In this document: positions 46,898 to 57,762 of the stretch, piece after piece
How the letters are laid out: the number at the start of each line of letters is the position of its first letter
How positions within the stretch are numbered: the first letter of the stretch is position 1
Origin: Ceratobasidium sp. AG-K
Lineage: Eukaryota; Basidiomycota; Agaricomycetes; Cantharellales; Ceratobasidiaceae
Assembly (NCBI GenBank): GCA_037039685.1
Contig: JAWNGF010000002.1
Coordinates: 496,001 to 560,000 of the forward strand
Length of the DNA stretch: 64,000 nt
Direction: 5' to 3'
Program-made: the position numbers and the translations under genes
Notes under the pieces: model-generated
Seen by the model: the letters and a program-made list of their open reading frames with translations, nothing else
Told to the model about the DNA's origin: nothing
Database searches by the model: none

Positions 46898-49280
46898 TCG
46901 GGTCCGTGGGATATGGAAGCCGTGAGGGGATGAAGAGCAGTTTGGCCGTTCCACCAATTTATGCTATCGGTATCAGCCGCATGTCATCGGCATGCTACAC
47001 ACGAGGTGATGGTTGGGCGACTTCCACCGATAGACCCCAACAGACAAATGGCAGGATAGGCGCCAAGAGTGTCCTGGGTCCCGGCACCTATACTTCGAGC
47101 GGCTCCCGTCACAGTGGAAACCCTCCCAACGATAAGTTATAACGGCGCGCATATAGTCAGTCGACCCTCGGAATTCCAGTGGTCGCGATTGATAGTCCAC
47201 CTGGTAACTTCCCAAGACCCGTTTGGCTAACATATCTGAGCTTTAGTCATCATAGTTTAATTTTCACCAACAAACTCGACGTGGGATAACCCTAAGTATA
47301 TGCAGAGTAAGAGGAGCTATCAAATTGAGCGGCATTCATTCTGCCAGGGACAGGTCTGGACTCGCCATTCGACGCGGCCAACCGCCTTGCCGATTGACTC
47401 TCATAGTTCTCTAGACAGTCTACCATTAATTGGCATTTACTCAAATGTCCAGCGGTTATTGACCCTAAAGCCGCACTAAGGCCAAGCCACGTTGGCGAAC
47501 AAGCTTCCATCGACCGTCCAACTCCTCGTTCTCGCGCTCTGTCTCCCTCACCGCGACTTCTTAATGTTCCTAATATCCGGGGCTTGAAACACTGGTTGGC
47601 CAGGGTTAGGTGAATGCGCCCAGACCGCAGGGGTTAGCTGCTACCGGTATTATATGGAGCGACGCCTCTTGAACAATGTCCGTTATTACCACGTCCATGA
47701 TTGGAGTATCTCGATACAACAGCGAAGAAAGAAAGTAATAAAGTTTGTAATTCAGTCACCAGTGTCCCGTTATTGAAAGTGATCTGAGCAGAACTCCGTC
47801 TTGAGTGTTAGCTCTGGCGACTCCAAACGAAACAGCTCGCCCCGGCGCCAATTCAAGTTTTCAACCACGAAGACCCCCGAATTATTGATAGACGCGCACA
47901 TACATAGCCCGAACATTTTGTCTATGCTGCTCCTTCTGGATCAACCAGCCTTGCTTGCGTGTTGGGATATATGAACCAAATGCGGACGTGCTCACGCTTC
48001 CTTCGAATTGATTTGACTTGTGTATAACACGATTGCATTCTGATTGTCTTACCCCGTTCACACTTACTCTTAGGGTATCATCAAACCGGCCGGCTCTCAA
48101 AGCAGACATGGCGAGTGAAGAATTCAGTGACTTATACCAATCAGCGTGCGACTTCCTGTAGCACACCGCGATAAGGCGAATAATCCGCTCCCAGAATATA
48201 CATCGAACACAAGCTGCATAAGCTGGTACTAGACTGGGGAACCAGTAATGAAACACAATGGAGTTGGTACGAAAGGCAGGTCGATTGGGAGCCATTGATG
48301 CCTTGGGCACACGCTGAAGTCCTGGGGTGAGCCTCATCGTTTTACCACTGCCAATCGTGAAGGCCATCCGACTCTCCCTTGGAATGAGGCTTTTGCAAAT
48401 ACTTAGATACCATAAATATTCATGTCTAATCGAGCTACATCCTGCAGGGGGTCCGTGACTGAAGCGTAACAGAGGCCGGAGCCGGGGTAAAAAGAAAGGG
48501 AAAGTAGATCAGCCTACGTAGGATCGGAGAACCCAGTCCACGGCGGAAAAAACAAAGACAATCAACCATTCCAGACAGCGTACAAGAGATACCTAAAGCT
48601 ACTGCAACTCAGCGGGCCATAGAGATCGTGGCCTCCACCTCCCGTCCGGATCGTGCCGTGGATTGACCGGAAAGTGTATTCCGTCATTTAAGCCACGTCC
48701 GATAGGTACTATGCGGGACTTGGTTAGGGAACGGGACAGAAAGGTGTAGCAATACTCACAAATCCATTCCCATACACTTCGTCCCATCACTTGCTCCCAG
48801 TTCGCTCGAGCGTTCCCTAGCCACCATAGGTTTCCTTCGCGCTCAATCCGGCCCCATTCGTAGTCCCATCTTTTGCGCTGCTCATACTTTTGTCTGCATG
48901 GAACTCAGTAAGACACGAACTGGGGATCTGGGTGAACGCACCGGCACTGCCAAAAGCTAAACACCCGTGCCAGTATCGCCTTGTCTTTTTCCCGTGCACG
49001 GGCGAACCCTAATGACTCAACCGTCGTCGCGTTCAGAACAAGAAGTCGGGTATGACCTCCCGTGAGGGAAGCGGTAAAGAGCGTGAACAAGCCAGCTCTG
49101 GGAGACCAGGCGTTAGTAGTTTATCCATATTGGACGTGCGAACCGAAATGTACAATACGGTCACCCCAATCTCCTGTCCGTCCACTTCGTAAAATACAGT
49201 GTTGGAGTCCACAATCAAGTCCGCGAGCTGTGTTCCGAAAACCCAAGCCGTGAACCAGGTCGACCAGAATGTGAAGTTGA
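45741..49280. repeat. left arm of large inverted duplication
   Basis: The sequence here reappears as reverse complement at 60324-64000. Matched landmarks are 49271-49280 with 60324-60333, the NWD start ATG 46897 with 62709, and 45741 with the window end. Coordinates sum to about 109,605 until the NWD N-terminus. There the right arm carries about 135 extra bases, so later landmarks sum to about 109,740. In a 219-base stretch compared by eye (47292-47510) the arms differ at about six positions. The arm contains the NWD copy 2 5' half, intergenic DNA and the last exons of the DHHC gene. Confidence 0.9.
46898..48598. other. intergenic DNA inside the left arm
   Basis: This separates the DHHC gene end from the NWD copy 2 start. 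A 72-codon open frame (47510-47292, -) and a 161-codon one (48367-47882, -) have equivalents in the right arm. Amino-acid changes are not avoided in the first, and the second is frame-disrupted in the right arm, so I do not call them genes. The block YRKSHADWYKSLNSSLA is protein-like and may be a gene remnant. Confidence 0.35.
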
Positions 49281-50525
49281 GAAAAAACTAAAACAGGGTC
49301 AACAGGAGAGAACCCTCAAGGTTGGCAACAGACCTTGCGATTGTAAGCTCCTACACATTGACCAATCCCTGAGCCCGAGGCCTCAGTCTTCAAATTCCAC
49401 GAAATGATTCCCAGACGACTCACAAGGACACTAATAGTATGTCAACTACATTCATTTCAAGTTGTAAATACAAACTCACATGATGATCATATTGCAAAAC
49501 GCACTGCATCGGCACGTTATTCTTGCAATACGAGGTTGCATTGGCCAAATTACTCACAGTTGCACACAATCGACAGTGGTGCGTTCTCATGGGTTTCATT
49601 AGCCTATCTCGAGCACAGTACCTGTACTCCTCTGCCAGCACTGGTGCTTGCGGTGGAGCTCGGTCGACATGTTCGGGCCGTTTTCCCTTATTCCTGTTTT
49701 TTTTGGCGTTACTCGGCTGGCCCTGGCCTTCGGTCTGCTGGGGTAGGGATTGCGAATCGGCGGGTGTGTGTGATATGATCGTCGTATTCCCTTCAGCCTG
49801 CGAGTTCTGTAGTTGAGCGTGCAACGATGCAACGGCAGGAACGGCATCTAGCTCGGTTGCTTCTCCTGTTGCAATGCCCGGTACCGGCTGAGCAGAAACG
49901 CCAGTTGGCTGACCGTGCCCCCGCTCAGACATTTCCTCGTAGGCAGTGGCGATGGTCTGGTGCCCATCGTCCGTTCCCCGATCCTCAGAGTCAACATCCC
50001 ACGGGCGTCCGTATTGAGTCGACGCAGGAGGTTCACAATTTGGAACATACTGCGGAGGCTTGTGTGAGTACAAGTTTGGAAAGCAAGGATACAGACCTAC
50101 GTCTCGAGCGTACCCGGGAGGAGTTACCAATACCTGTTTCCAAGTAGCAGTTAGCATCTACACTATTGAGTTTGGTTAGGTCAATGCTACGAACCTTGGT
50201 ATACGTCCAACCAAACATCAGGAAGAGTACGTTGAAGATGCTAATATAAACGCCTTAAGGGAGGTGAGAAAGTTCTACTTAACACGGCAGACCCAAGCTA
50301 CTCACCGCTCTTAACTGTATCCCCTCTCCTGAGCAGTTTGATACACATTCGTCCAACATAAACATAGTAGGTCCATACAACGATTGCCAGAACCACTCCG
50401 ACAACCAGCTTGCGCAAGACCCATGGCTGGCCCTTGTGGTTCTCTTCCCGTTGCTTCTTCTGTTCTGCGTATGTCTGGCGAGCGACGCCGACACAGTCCC
50501 AGTCCCCGCGCGGCCGGTCCCCCAT
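48599..50525 (-). CDS. DHHC palmitoyltransferase with a 7-nt micro-exon
   Basis: The ATG at 50525 gives MGDRPRGDWDCVGVARQTYA and a membrane helix (VVGVVLAIVVWTYYVYV); the next exon adds a second helix (ISIFNVLFLMFGWTYTKV). A long Gln/Ser/Pro-rich loop precedes the zinc-binding core CARDRLMKPMRTHHCRLCAT then CVLQYDHH. The catalytic Cys comes from micro-exon 49424-49430 (TGTCCTT), followed by GQCVGAYNRK. Then come NFTFWSTWFTAWVFGTQ and LFTLFTASLTGGHTRLL. Next is the TTVE motif, followed by WDYEWGRIEREGNLWWLG and NWEQVMGRSVWEW. The protein ends RSLWPAELQ at 48599. DHHC enzymes S-acylate cysteines of membrane-associated proteins; this order fits the fungal PFA3/PFA5-like group with four helices. 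The last exons are copied in the right inverted arm. Confidence 0.87.
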
Positions 50526-51692
50526 GGTGGAACTTCCACAAGACAAAGTGTCGTCATCGTTTGTTGCTAAGCACTCGGCGCTTGCCTGATTACGAGATGG
50601 ATCCTTGGATGAACCCCGATCTGAGCCGACGGACTTTGGCTCTCCAGAGCCCGCCCTCTGCGCGAGTCACCCACCAAGTTAAATTCGCCTTTATTCTGCT
50701 CAATTCGTTAAGTCCAAAATTTCTCGGAATGGTTACTCTCTAGAAGTACCCTGTTCATATAGATTGGTTACTGCCATTCAGGAACTTTTCCCCAGCTATC
50801 ACTAACATTCTCACGACATTGCGGCCCCCAGCCAAGAACTGCTTTACACTGGTAAGCAAATACCGTAAAGCTCTATACAACTTCTCAGATATGACTTGTC
50901 GCACCTAACTATCAACTAGTAGGTCAGCGCGTGGGCTATATTGATATTCAGAGCAGCGGTCATATGAACTTTCCTAAGTTTTTAAATACGACTGATCGAG
51001 CGTGACTACTCAATCCCTTGCTCATGCATAAGTATTCGATACTTGGGTCATGAGTTTATATACTGGTTCATTTTCTGTGTTATCTTTCGTATATTTTTAA
51101 CATGGTAAGCAAGAAAGTCGCTAATTGATTGCGCAAATCTCCCTAGTATCAGGTGAGGAACCCCAATGCGGCGAGCAAAGGATATCAGTGTTGCAAGTAT
51201 CTCCTATCCATATTTTTTTCTTGTTTCGTTTGGCGTCAAGATAAGTCGGTTCGATTTTATATATCACACATCCGTCAATTGTATTAGACAGTAGTACCCA
51301 CATGTCGCAATCACTAAGAAGTGTGAGCAGACTTGGACCTATCCTTGTTATTACCTTGACCCACTTCCCACGGGCTCATTTATTCACTCATAGTGCCTGC
51401 CAATCACCCAGTGAAAAGAAGCACTATTGATGGCATCATCAGTTTGCCACCTATAGTCGTCGGCCTTTGGCCCGTTGGACCACGGCATAGCATAAGCCCT
51501 GTGTTACACGACCCGACAATGGCCGCACGTGGCCTAATTCCGAGCTGATGTGGTGGATTGGTCGCTGGTCCAAGCGGCACGAGACGATATTGCGCTCGCG
51601 ACTCTTGTACATAAGATTGCCGACCACGCGAATCGCTTAGTTGCCTCTGCACTTCCTCTTTCCTCTGACGGTTTGGTTCTCTAGCTACCACC
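50526..51692. other. intergenic, nothing recognised
   Basis: This AT-rich region is upstream of both the DHHC gene (-) and the acidic hypothetical gene (+). Minus-strand frames at 51121-51303 and 51404-51712 carry no recognisable motif. Confidence 0.4.
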
Positions 51693-52918
51693 ATGATTGC
51701 TGCTACGTCCATTTCGCCCTATGGTCCTAATATGTGGTCTCCCCGTCCTGGCGCCGACTTGCGAGCTCGCAGACGCCACGCGCTTAAGCTCGTGAACCAG
51801 GTTAACGGCAACACTTCCAAACTTGGTGCCATCAAGCGGAAGCGTTCCGCCCCAACATATAGCTCTGGTAGTGATACGGAAGAAGAGGAACAGTCTACGC
51901 AAGTGACACCAACCTATGCTCGCCGCCATTTGAAGTGCCTTCGAACGACTGGTGATCCGTTGAGAAGCTCGGCACTGAGGCTTGTGATGACAAAAGCGCT
52001 GTGGGGTGGCCCGCGTTGGGGCCATCGAATCTAGAGGACGCTCTCCGCGCCGGTAACTCTGTGAGCGAGAACGAAATGGCTTTGGATATCGAGCACCCAG
52101 TCGACGACGAACTCACGATCGAATTTCCTCGTTCGTCCGAGCCCCTGCAAGAGGTCGATCTGGGTGATATCTATCGTAAGTTTAAATGCGTTTCAGCTTG
52201 ATTTCAGACGTGAATCAAAGTATTCTTCTGGTTTGTAGACAACAACCACGTATCTCTCGATGATGATTTGTACGAAGAATGGGAATCTAGTTCTAGTGAT
52301 GAGGACAGATACTACCAACCTGAGCATTGGGAGCGATCAGGTAGGTATCATCCAATTTAGCTCACCTCCACCTGGAACAATTTACATTCGTTTTCAGCTG
52401 TCCAAAAGTACATCAAAGAGCTGCCGACTCTCCTTACTCGCCGTTATCGCAAGGAAGTTCTCTCCCAACGAGCCCACTGCATCGACGACGAGCCGCTCCG
52501 CGTCAAGTTCCTCAATCGTCAATTCAAAAATAAGTATGTAAGTCCCGCTACTGTCTAGAGAACACCACTGACTTCTCACAGGCTTGGCACTGGAGACTTT
52601 ACGGAGGAACAAATCCATGAAGTCATTCTCCAAAGACCTTTGTACGGGACGTTTGCCGACTTGAACATCCTCACTCCTCGCATGAGGCCCGAGTCAGACT
52701 CGGACCTGGAAGTTTGCGACTTGACCGAGCTCGAGTTTGAAGAAATTGACCTGGAGCATCCTGAACGCCCGTCAACACCGATTCCCCATTCCGACTCGGA
52801 TGAGGATTCTGAATCGGACGAAGAGTATGCTCCCGTTTATTCGGCTTCCCAGATTTCTCAACAGCTTAGCCGCCGCGAGATGGAGTCTATGGGCATATAC
52901 CCCGATGACGATGAGTGA
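51693..52918 (+). CDS. hypothetical acidic protein, frame-disturbed in exon 1
   Basis: The start ATG at 51693 gives MIAATSISPYGPNMWSPRP, a basic patch (RARRRHALK) and an acidic run (GSDTEEEEQ). Between about 51900 and 52000 the readable sequence changes frame (VEKLGTEACDDKSAVGWPA follows in another frame), implying one or more indels. Later exons then splice cleanly: one ending DLGDIY, one with LYEEWESSSSDEDRYYQ, one with YIKELPTLLTRRYRKEV and RVKFLNRQFKNK. The last has GDFTEEQIHEVILQRPLYG, an acidic tail (HSDSDEDSESDEEY) and the end GIYPDDDE at 52918. I do not recognise the family. Acidic and basic clusters suggest a nuclear protein (inference). The C-terminal half is convincing coding sequence. 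Confidence 0.6.
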
Positions 52919-53600
52919 AGGCATCCTGTATGACAGGGTTATGAGTTGGTTGGAGGTTCTGCAGCTTGGTTCGGAGTGTATTTCGGGTTGGTGGTAATTT
53001 TTAAATGCTTCGTTCTACATGCTGTTGGAGGTTTTTATGTTTTATTGAAATTTTCATATGTAAAAGTGCACATGCTGTCTCTGCATTCGTTTTTGTTAGA
53101 TAACCTATCTGCGTTTCGTAAAAAAGAATACAATGTTCCCCAGTTTTGCTTCTAACTAGCTTCGGGCGAGATTCGGCAGCGCATATATCCACTCATGGGA
53201 GCCCAGTGGATTACCGAGAACTTCTCAATTATCAAACTGGCTAGTCAGGTGGACCGGCTGTATTTTTAGTAGTCGGCACTCGCTATGCACTCCTCGGCCC
53301 AGGATCCTTTCGTGTTGAATTTGAAATTCAGGTCATTCGCACTAAAACAAGCATCCTCGGCTTCAATCCGCACAAATTGGTGCTGGGAAAAACTAAACGA
53401 GTACCTTGAAATACATGCCAGGGATTGACTATAGCGCGGTCCAGTTTCATTACCCACGACCGCGCGGCCAAGGACCGTACGTCAGTGGCGGAAACGAGTT
53501 GCATGTGTTTTGACAGGTAGTGATTTCGCACGCTCTCATCTCCCTTCATCTAACCGCGTTTACGCCTCGAGCCTCAGACTCTTCCACCACACCGCAACCA
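52919..53600. other. intergenic, nothing recognised
   Basis: The left half is AT-rich 3' flank of the acidic-protein gene. The right half, becoming pyrimidine-rich, is the promoter and leader of the SVF1-type gene. No gene is supported. Confidence 0.4.
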
Positions 53601-54986
53601 TGTTCTCCTCTTTCTTTGCGTAAGTCGACTCCAGAATCTTCTAGCCACATCTGACTTGAACTAGCGGCCCCGCCGACCCCAAGGCGCAAAACTTCCACCC
53701 AGTCGTAACGACCAAAACGCCCGCGAACGAGCTGTTCAGCAAACTCGAGCCCAAAGACACCGAATGGACGTGCGCAGGCGGGTTCGTGACCGAAACCCAA
53801 GTATGGTACCACTTTTTGCAAGACGGGACGTACATCATGTGCCAGATTATCCATTCCGCCGTCGGGTGAGTTTCTCGGGACGCCGAGACCCGTGACCCTG
53901 ACACGCCGCAGAATGTGGTACCCGACCATCCAGTTTACGTGCAAGATCTACAACCCCACGACCAAGGAAAAGACTTGGAAATCGATCAATGTGTCGAATT
54001 TTGTGACCCCGCCGCCGGGCAAGGACAAGCGTTCGTCCAAGGCCGACCAGTTTACGGTCACGCACGCCCCTGGAACGGGGGAATGCGCTGAGCAATACAT
54101 GATCAACGCGAACCTGGGTGACGATCTCCAAATCAGCATGACCGTCTGCCGACCCCAGGGCATCGATGGGTTCAAACTCGGTCGCGGCGAATCGTATTTC
54201 GGACCCGACGTGAGCAAGCCCGAGGGATACGTCGTGCACCGATTCTGGCCCGCACGACCTGCACGGGCCACATTATCCAAAACGGACGCGCGATCGAGGC
54301 CAACGGCGTGGGCGTGTTTATCCACGCCATCCAGGGGATGCGGCCGAACCTTGTCGCCGCCCGGTGGAACTTTGCCGATTTCCAGAGCACGGACGAAGAA
54401 GTGAGCGCGGTCCAGATGGACTTTACGACGATTGATGCGTATGGCCGGGAGGGCGCTGGGTCGGGTGGGGTGACTGTGAGCGTGGGTGGGGTTGTTGTGG
54501 GTGGCAAGTTGGTGTCGGTGTGTGCCGAGACGATTTGGCCGGGCGAGGCGGTTGCGCCTGATGCGCCTGTTCAGAGTCGGGCGGAGCATATGGAGCCTGT
54601 GATGGATCCCGACACGGGGTACAAGCAGCCAAGCAAGATTCGCTTTACGTGGCAGGGTCCGGCGTTGGGTGCGGAGGGTGTGGTCAAGGCGGTCGTCGAT
54701 GCTGATGTCGGTCCGCCGGATGCTCCCAAGGGGCTTCTCGAAAAGGTCGATGTTTTGGCGGAGATTCCGGCCGCGATCAAGATGATTATTAGCTATGCTG
54801 CGGGTACCAGGCCGTACATCTATCAGGTTTGTCTTGCCCATCGTCGTGTCGTCCCTTGGCTGAACTCTCGCGCAGTGGATGAACCCTGGCTGCATCACTC
54901 TCACTGGCCCCGAGTCGGTTATCCCAGGCGGATCCAAGATCGTCCAAGGCACGTTTTACAACGAAGCGACGTTCATATCCGAGTAG
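53601..54986 (+). CDS. SVF1-type oxidative-stress survival protein
   Basis: Exons 53601-53620, 53665-53865, 53912-54826 and 54876-54986 sum to 1247 nt, one short of a multiple of three. The missing base is probably at the CCC run 54249-54251, where the reading switches frame in the middle of the conserved HRFWPRTTCTG segment. With it the protein would be 415 aa, near the usual 380-420 for the family. Conserved blocks include ELFSKLEPKDTEWTCAGGFV, ETQVWYHFLQDGTYIMCQII, MWYPTIQFTCKIY, GVFIHAIQGMRPNLVAARWNF and the end GTFYNEATFISE. SVF1 (lipocalin-like, two beta-barrels) promotes survival under oxidative and cold stress in yeast and has been linked to ceramide handling. The short first exon MFSSFFA is typical of the family. 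Confidence 0.85.
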
Positions 54987-55164
54987 ACTGCTATTATCAC
55001 GCCTAATGATTGCGATATTCCTGTAATATATACTCAAGTAGTCAAGATATATTTAGTTGTACACGTTTATGGCGATGACAGGGCGATCAGTGGACCCTGG
55101 ATGATACACGCAGCTCCGGCACAGCGCTTGACTCACAGTTGACTTTGACCTTGACTAGCCATGC

Positions 55165-57464
55165 ATGATGTCGGCCCGGGTATGGCGCCGCATCACACTC
55201 TTCCAATCCAGCACACGCGGCCTCAGATCTCATAGTATCCATGCGACGCCCGGCCGAGACTCGGTTTCGGCGAAATCGGGTTGGTCGGCATTTGTGGGGG
55301 CGTTTACGGGGTTGCGGACTGGAGCTGTTGGGCTGGGAGATGGAGTTGGGTTGAGGGCTAGACATATCCATCGAACGCCTGCGAGCAGGATCGTATCTCT
55401 CGGTACACCGTCGTTGTTATTTCACGACCGTCGGGCTCCTCGGCCAGAGCAGATTTCGCGCTGTGGACCCGTCGCACTCCAGGTGAGTACTGACTATTAC
55501 TTGACATGGCTAACAGTAGCAGGTACGAGTTGCCCTATTCCATGCGTCGCGCCCCAATCAAGGACTGCCATTTGTCTGGCTCGCTGGTCTTCTCAAGGTG
55601 TGTCAGACAAGCGCTCACATACGGTCGCTAATCACCGTCCAGACGTCGACGGCCCTCGCATTCGCCCAGACCGCGGGTCGGATCACCATGTCGCTTCTGC
55701 CTGTCATCTTTCTCAAGCTCAAGTTTGCCTCGCGTTGGCTGCGCAAGGTTCCGGTCGATCATCCCCACTATGCTCACAAGCGCGAGAAGATTCTGCGAGT
55801 CAGATGGAAGCTCTGGGTTGTGATGGGTGTGCTTGTAGTTGTCCCTCTGACGCTGTTCGTGAGCGCTATACTCGCGAGCTTGGAACGGACGCCGCTGACT
55901 GGCCGGTATGTCGTCACTTGCATCACCCAACCCGTCTAACTCGATCGCAGGATGCGCTTGATCATGCTCTCGGCGGAAGAGGAGGAGGAGATCGCACGCG
56001 AACTCAAGGGCGCCGGGTGGTACGCCTCAGTCGCCCAGATCCTGGTCAATGCCTCGCCCGACGGAACGATGCCCCGCGTGATTCCTCCCGACGACTGGCG
56101 CTGGAATTGGGTTGAACAAACACTCCGCCAACTCGAACACGCCATTCCAAAGCTGCAGTCCAAATCGGATAACCCTCACGCCTGGTACGCTTCCTGGATC
56201 AAGGACGCCAAGCACCCGCATTCGGGTTTGCAGCCGCTCGACACCGAACCCGAGTGGAAGACGGCTGGACCCATTCCCCGCCACCCCAATATCCACTTGT
56301 GCCCCGGCCGAGAGTTGCGCAGTTGTTGCACGAGATTCCGATTACGCCCACCACCGAGGGACACCATCACGGACACACGCACCATCATTCTCCACATACG
56401 CAGCTTGGACCTCCTTATTCGCTTCTCTTGGTTGATCTTCCAGAAAGTAACGCGCTCTCGTATGGTACGTTGGCCTATCGCATTTTATCGCACACTAACC
56501 GTTGAATAGGCTTTGGAGGGGATGGAGGAGGCGGTATAGTTGTATACAGCGGATTCCTGGACGAAGTACTTGGCTCGTCGGACCCACCCCAACCCCCGCC
56601 ATCCAATACACAGAGTAAATCCTGGCTGGGCGCGCTCATTGGCTCGAGTAACAGTAACGCAACCACGAACAGTGTGCCACCGCAGCCGACACCCGAGCAG
56701 ACCAAAAAGCTAGCTACTCTTCTCGCGCACGAACTTTCTCACCTCTTGCTCAGTCACCACCTCGAGACACTGTCTTCTGGGACTATTTTCATACCCAGTG
56801 TGATTGGGTATGTTGCCGCTCCAGACTTGTTCCCTAGTGCTGACTCTTTGTAGGATATTATCCGATGTCGTACGAGTATTGCTCTTCCCCATTACAATGG
56901 TCATGGGCCCATTCGTGAACGACGCCGTAGCCAACTTTACTCGAGTCGGGCTAGACGATATCGCACGATCCGGAAGCACATGCCAAAGCCGAGAACTCGA
57001 ATTCGGTACGTCCACTCATCCCATCCTCCCACCCAGCTAACACCCCACCCACAGAAGCCGACATGGTCAGCGCCCGCATCCTCGCCTCGGCCGGATTCGA
57101 CCCGCGCTGCGCCATCGAGTTTTGGGAAGGCCGCCAACACAACCACGCCGACACCCAAACTCCACCGATGGACACGGACCCATCTCAACGCGTGATTACG
57201 CCCCTTCCCTCGGTCCCCGGCACGTTTTGGACGTCCCGCACCTCGGCGTTGGGCGCTGCGACTGGGCGGGGGGACGATAGTCACCCGCTCGACCAGGCGC
57301 GGGTGCAGCGGTTGAGACGCGAGTTGGCGCGGTGGGAACAGGAAAAGGCGTATGCGATGGGCAAGATGAAGATTGATTCATGGGCGCGGGGGGCGTGCGA
57401 GGCGAGTGTGCGTGGGATGTGGAAGTGGGACAAGTCCAAGGGCGAGGAGAAACCGGCCAAGTAG
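55165..57464 (+). CDS. OMA1-like mitochondrial M48 metalloprotease
   Basis: The ATG at 55165 opens an Arg/Ser-rich presequence (MSARVWRRITLFQSSTRG) suited to mitochondrial import. A membrane helix follows (KLWVVMGVLVVVPLTLFVSAIL), then the RMRLIMLSAEEE motif and PDDWRWNW. The zinc site HELSH is at 56728-56742 and the third ligand lies in EADMVSARILASAGFDP. OMA1 cleaves inner-membrane proteins under stress. A His-rich run (GHHHGHTHHHSPH) sits between the N-terminal part and the catalytic core. Around 56254 the frame shifts by one (LDTEPE.. to EDGWTHSPPPQYP), so one base is likely missing there. The C-terminus is Lys-rich and ends SKGEEKPAK. It starts about 180 bases after the SVF1-type gene, in the same direction. 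Confidence 0.87.
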
Positions 57465-57762
57465 ATGGTTGTGTGTGTTTTGTGGTATGGCTCATTTGTG
57501 TGTATCTTATGCATGTTTTCTATGGTGTCTAGATTTGGATATGTTGTTGGGTCTTGTTGCTATCGTTTGTGAATTCACCTCTTTTCAAGAAACGGTGTGG
57601 GCGTTGTGTGCATGTGCGACGACGAAACGATCGGCAGCGATGGAAGGGTATATTGATTCAAGCGTACCGGCCTCCTCGACTACAACAATTAGTTAAACAA
57701 GACACCTATGAGTACTGTACAAAGTCCAAGCGTAGACTCTTCAAAATAATTACTTTGGTCCA
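57465..57762. other. convergent 3' flanks
   Basis: This lies between the stop codons of the OMA1-like gene (+) and the Zn2Cys6 gene (-). It has T/G-rich 3' flank composition and no gene. Confidence 0.45.

Noticed and set aside
47292..47510. 72-codon open frame conserved in both inverted arms
   Set aside because: Conservation is explained by recent duplication; of about six differences half change the amino acid, so there is no sign of selection.
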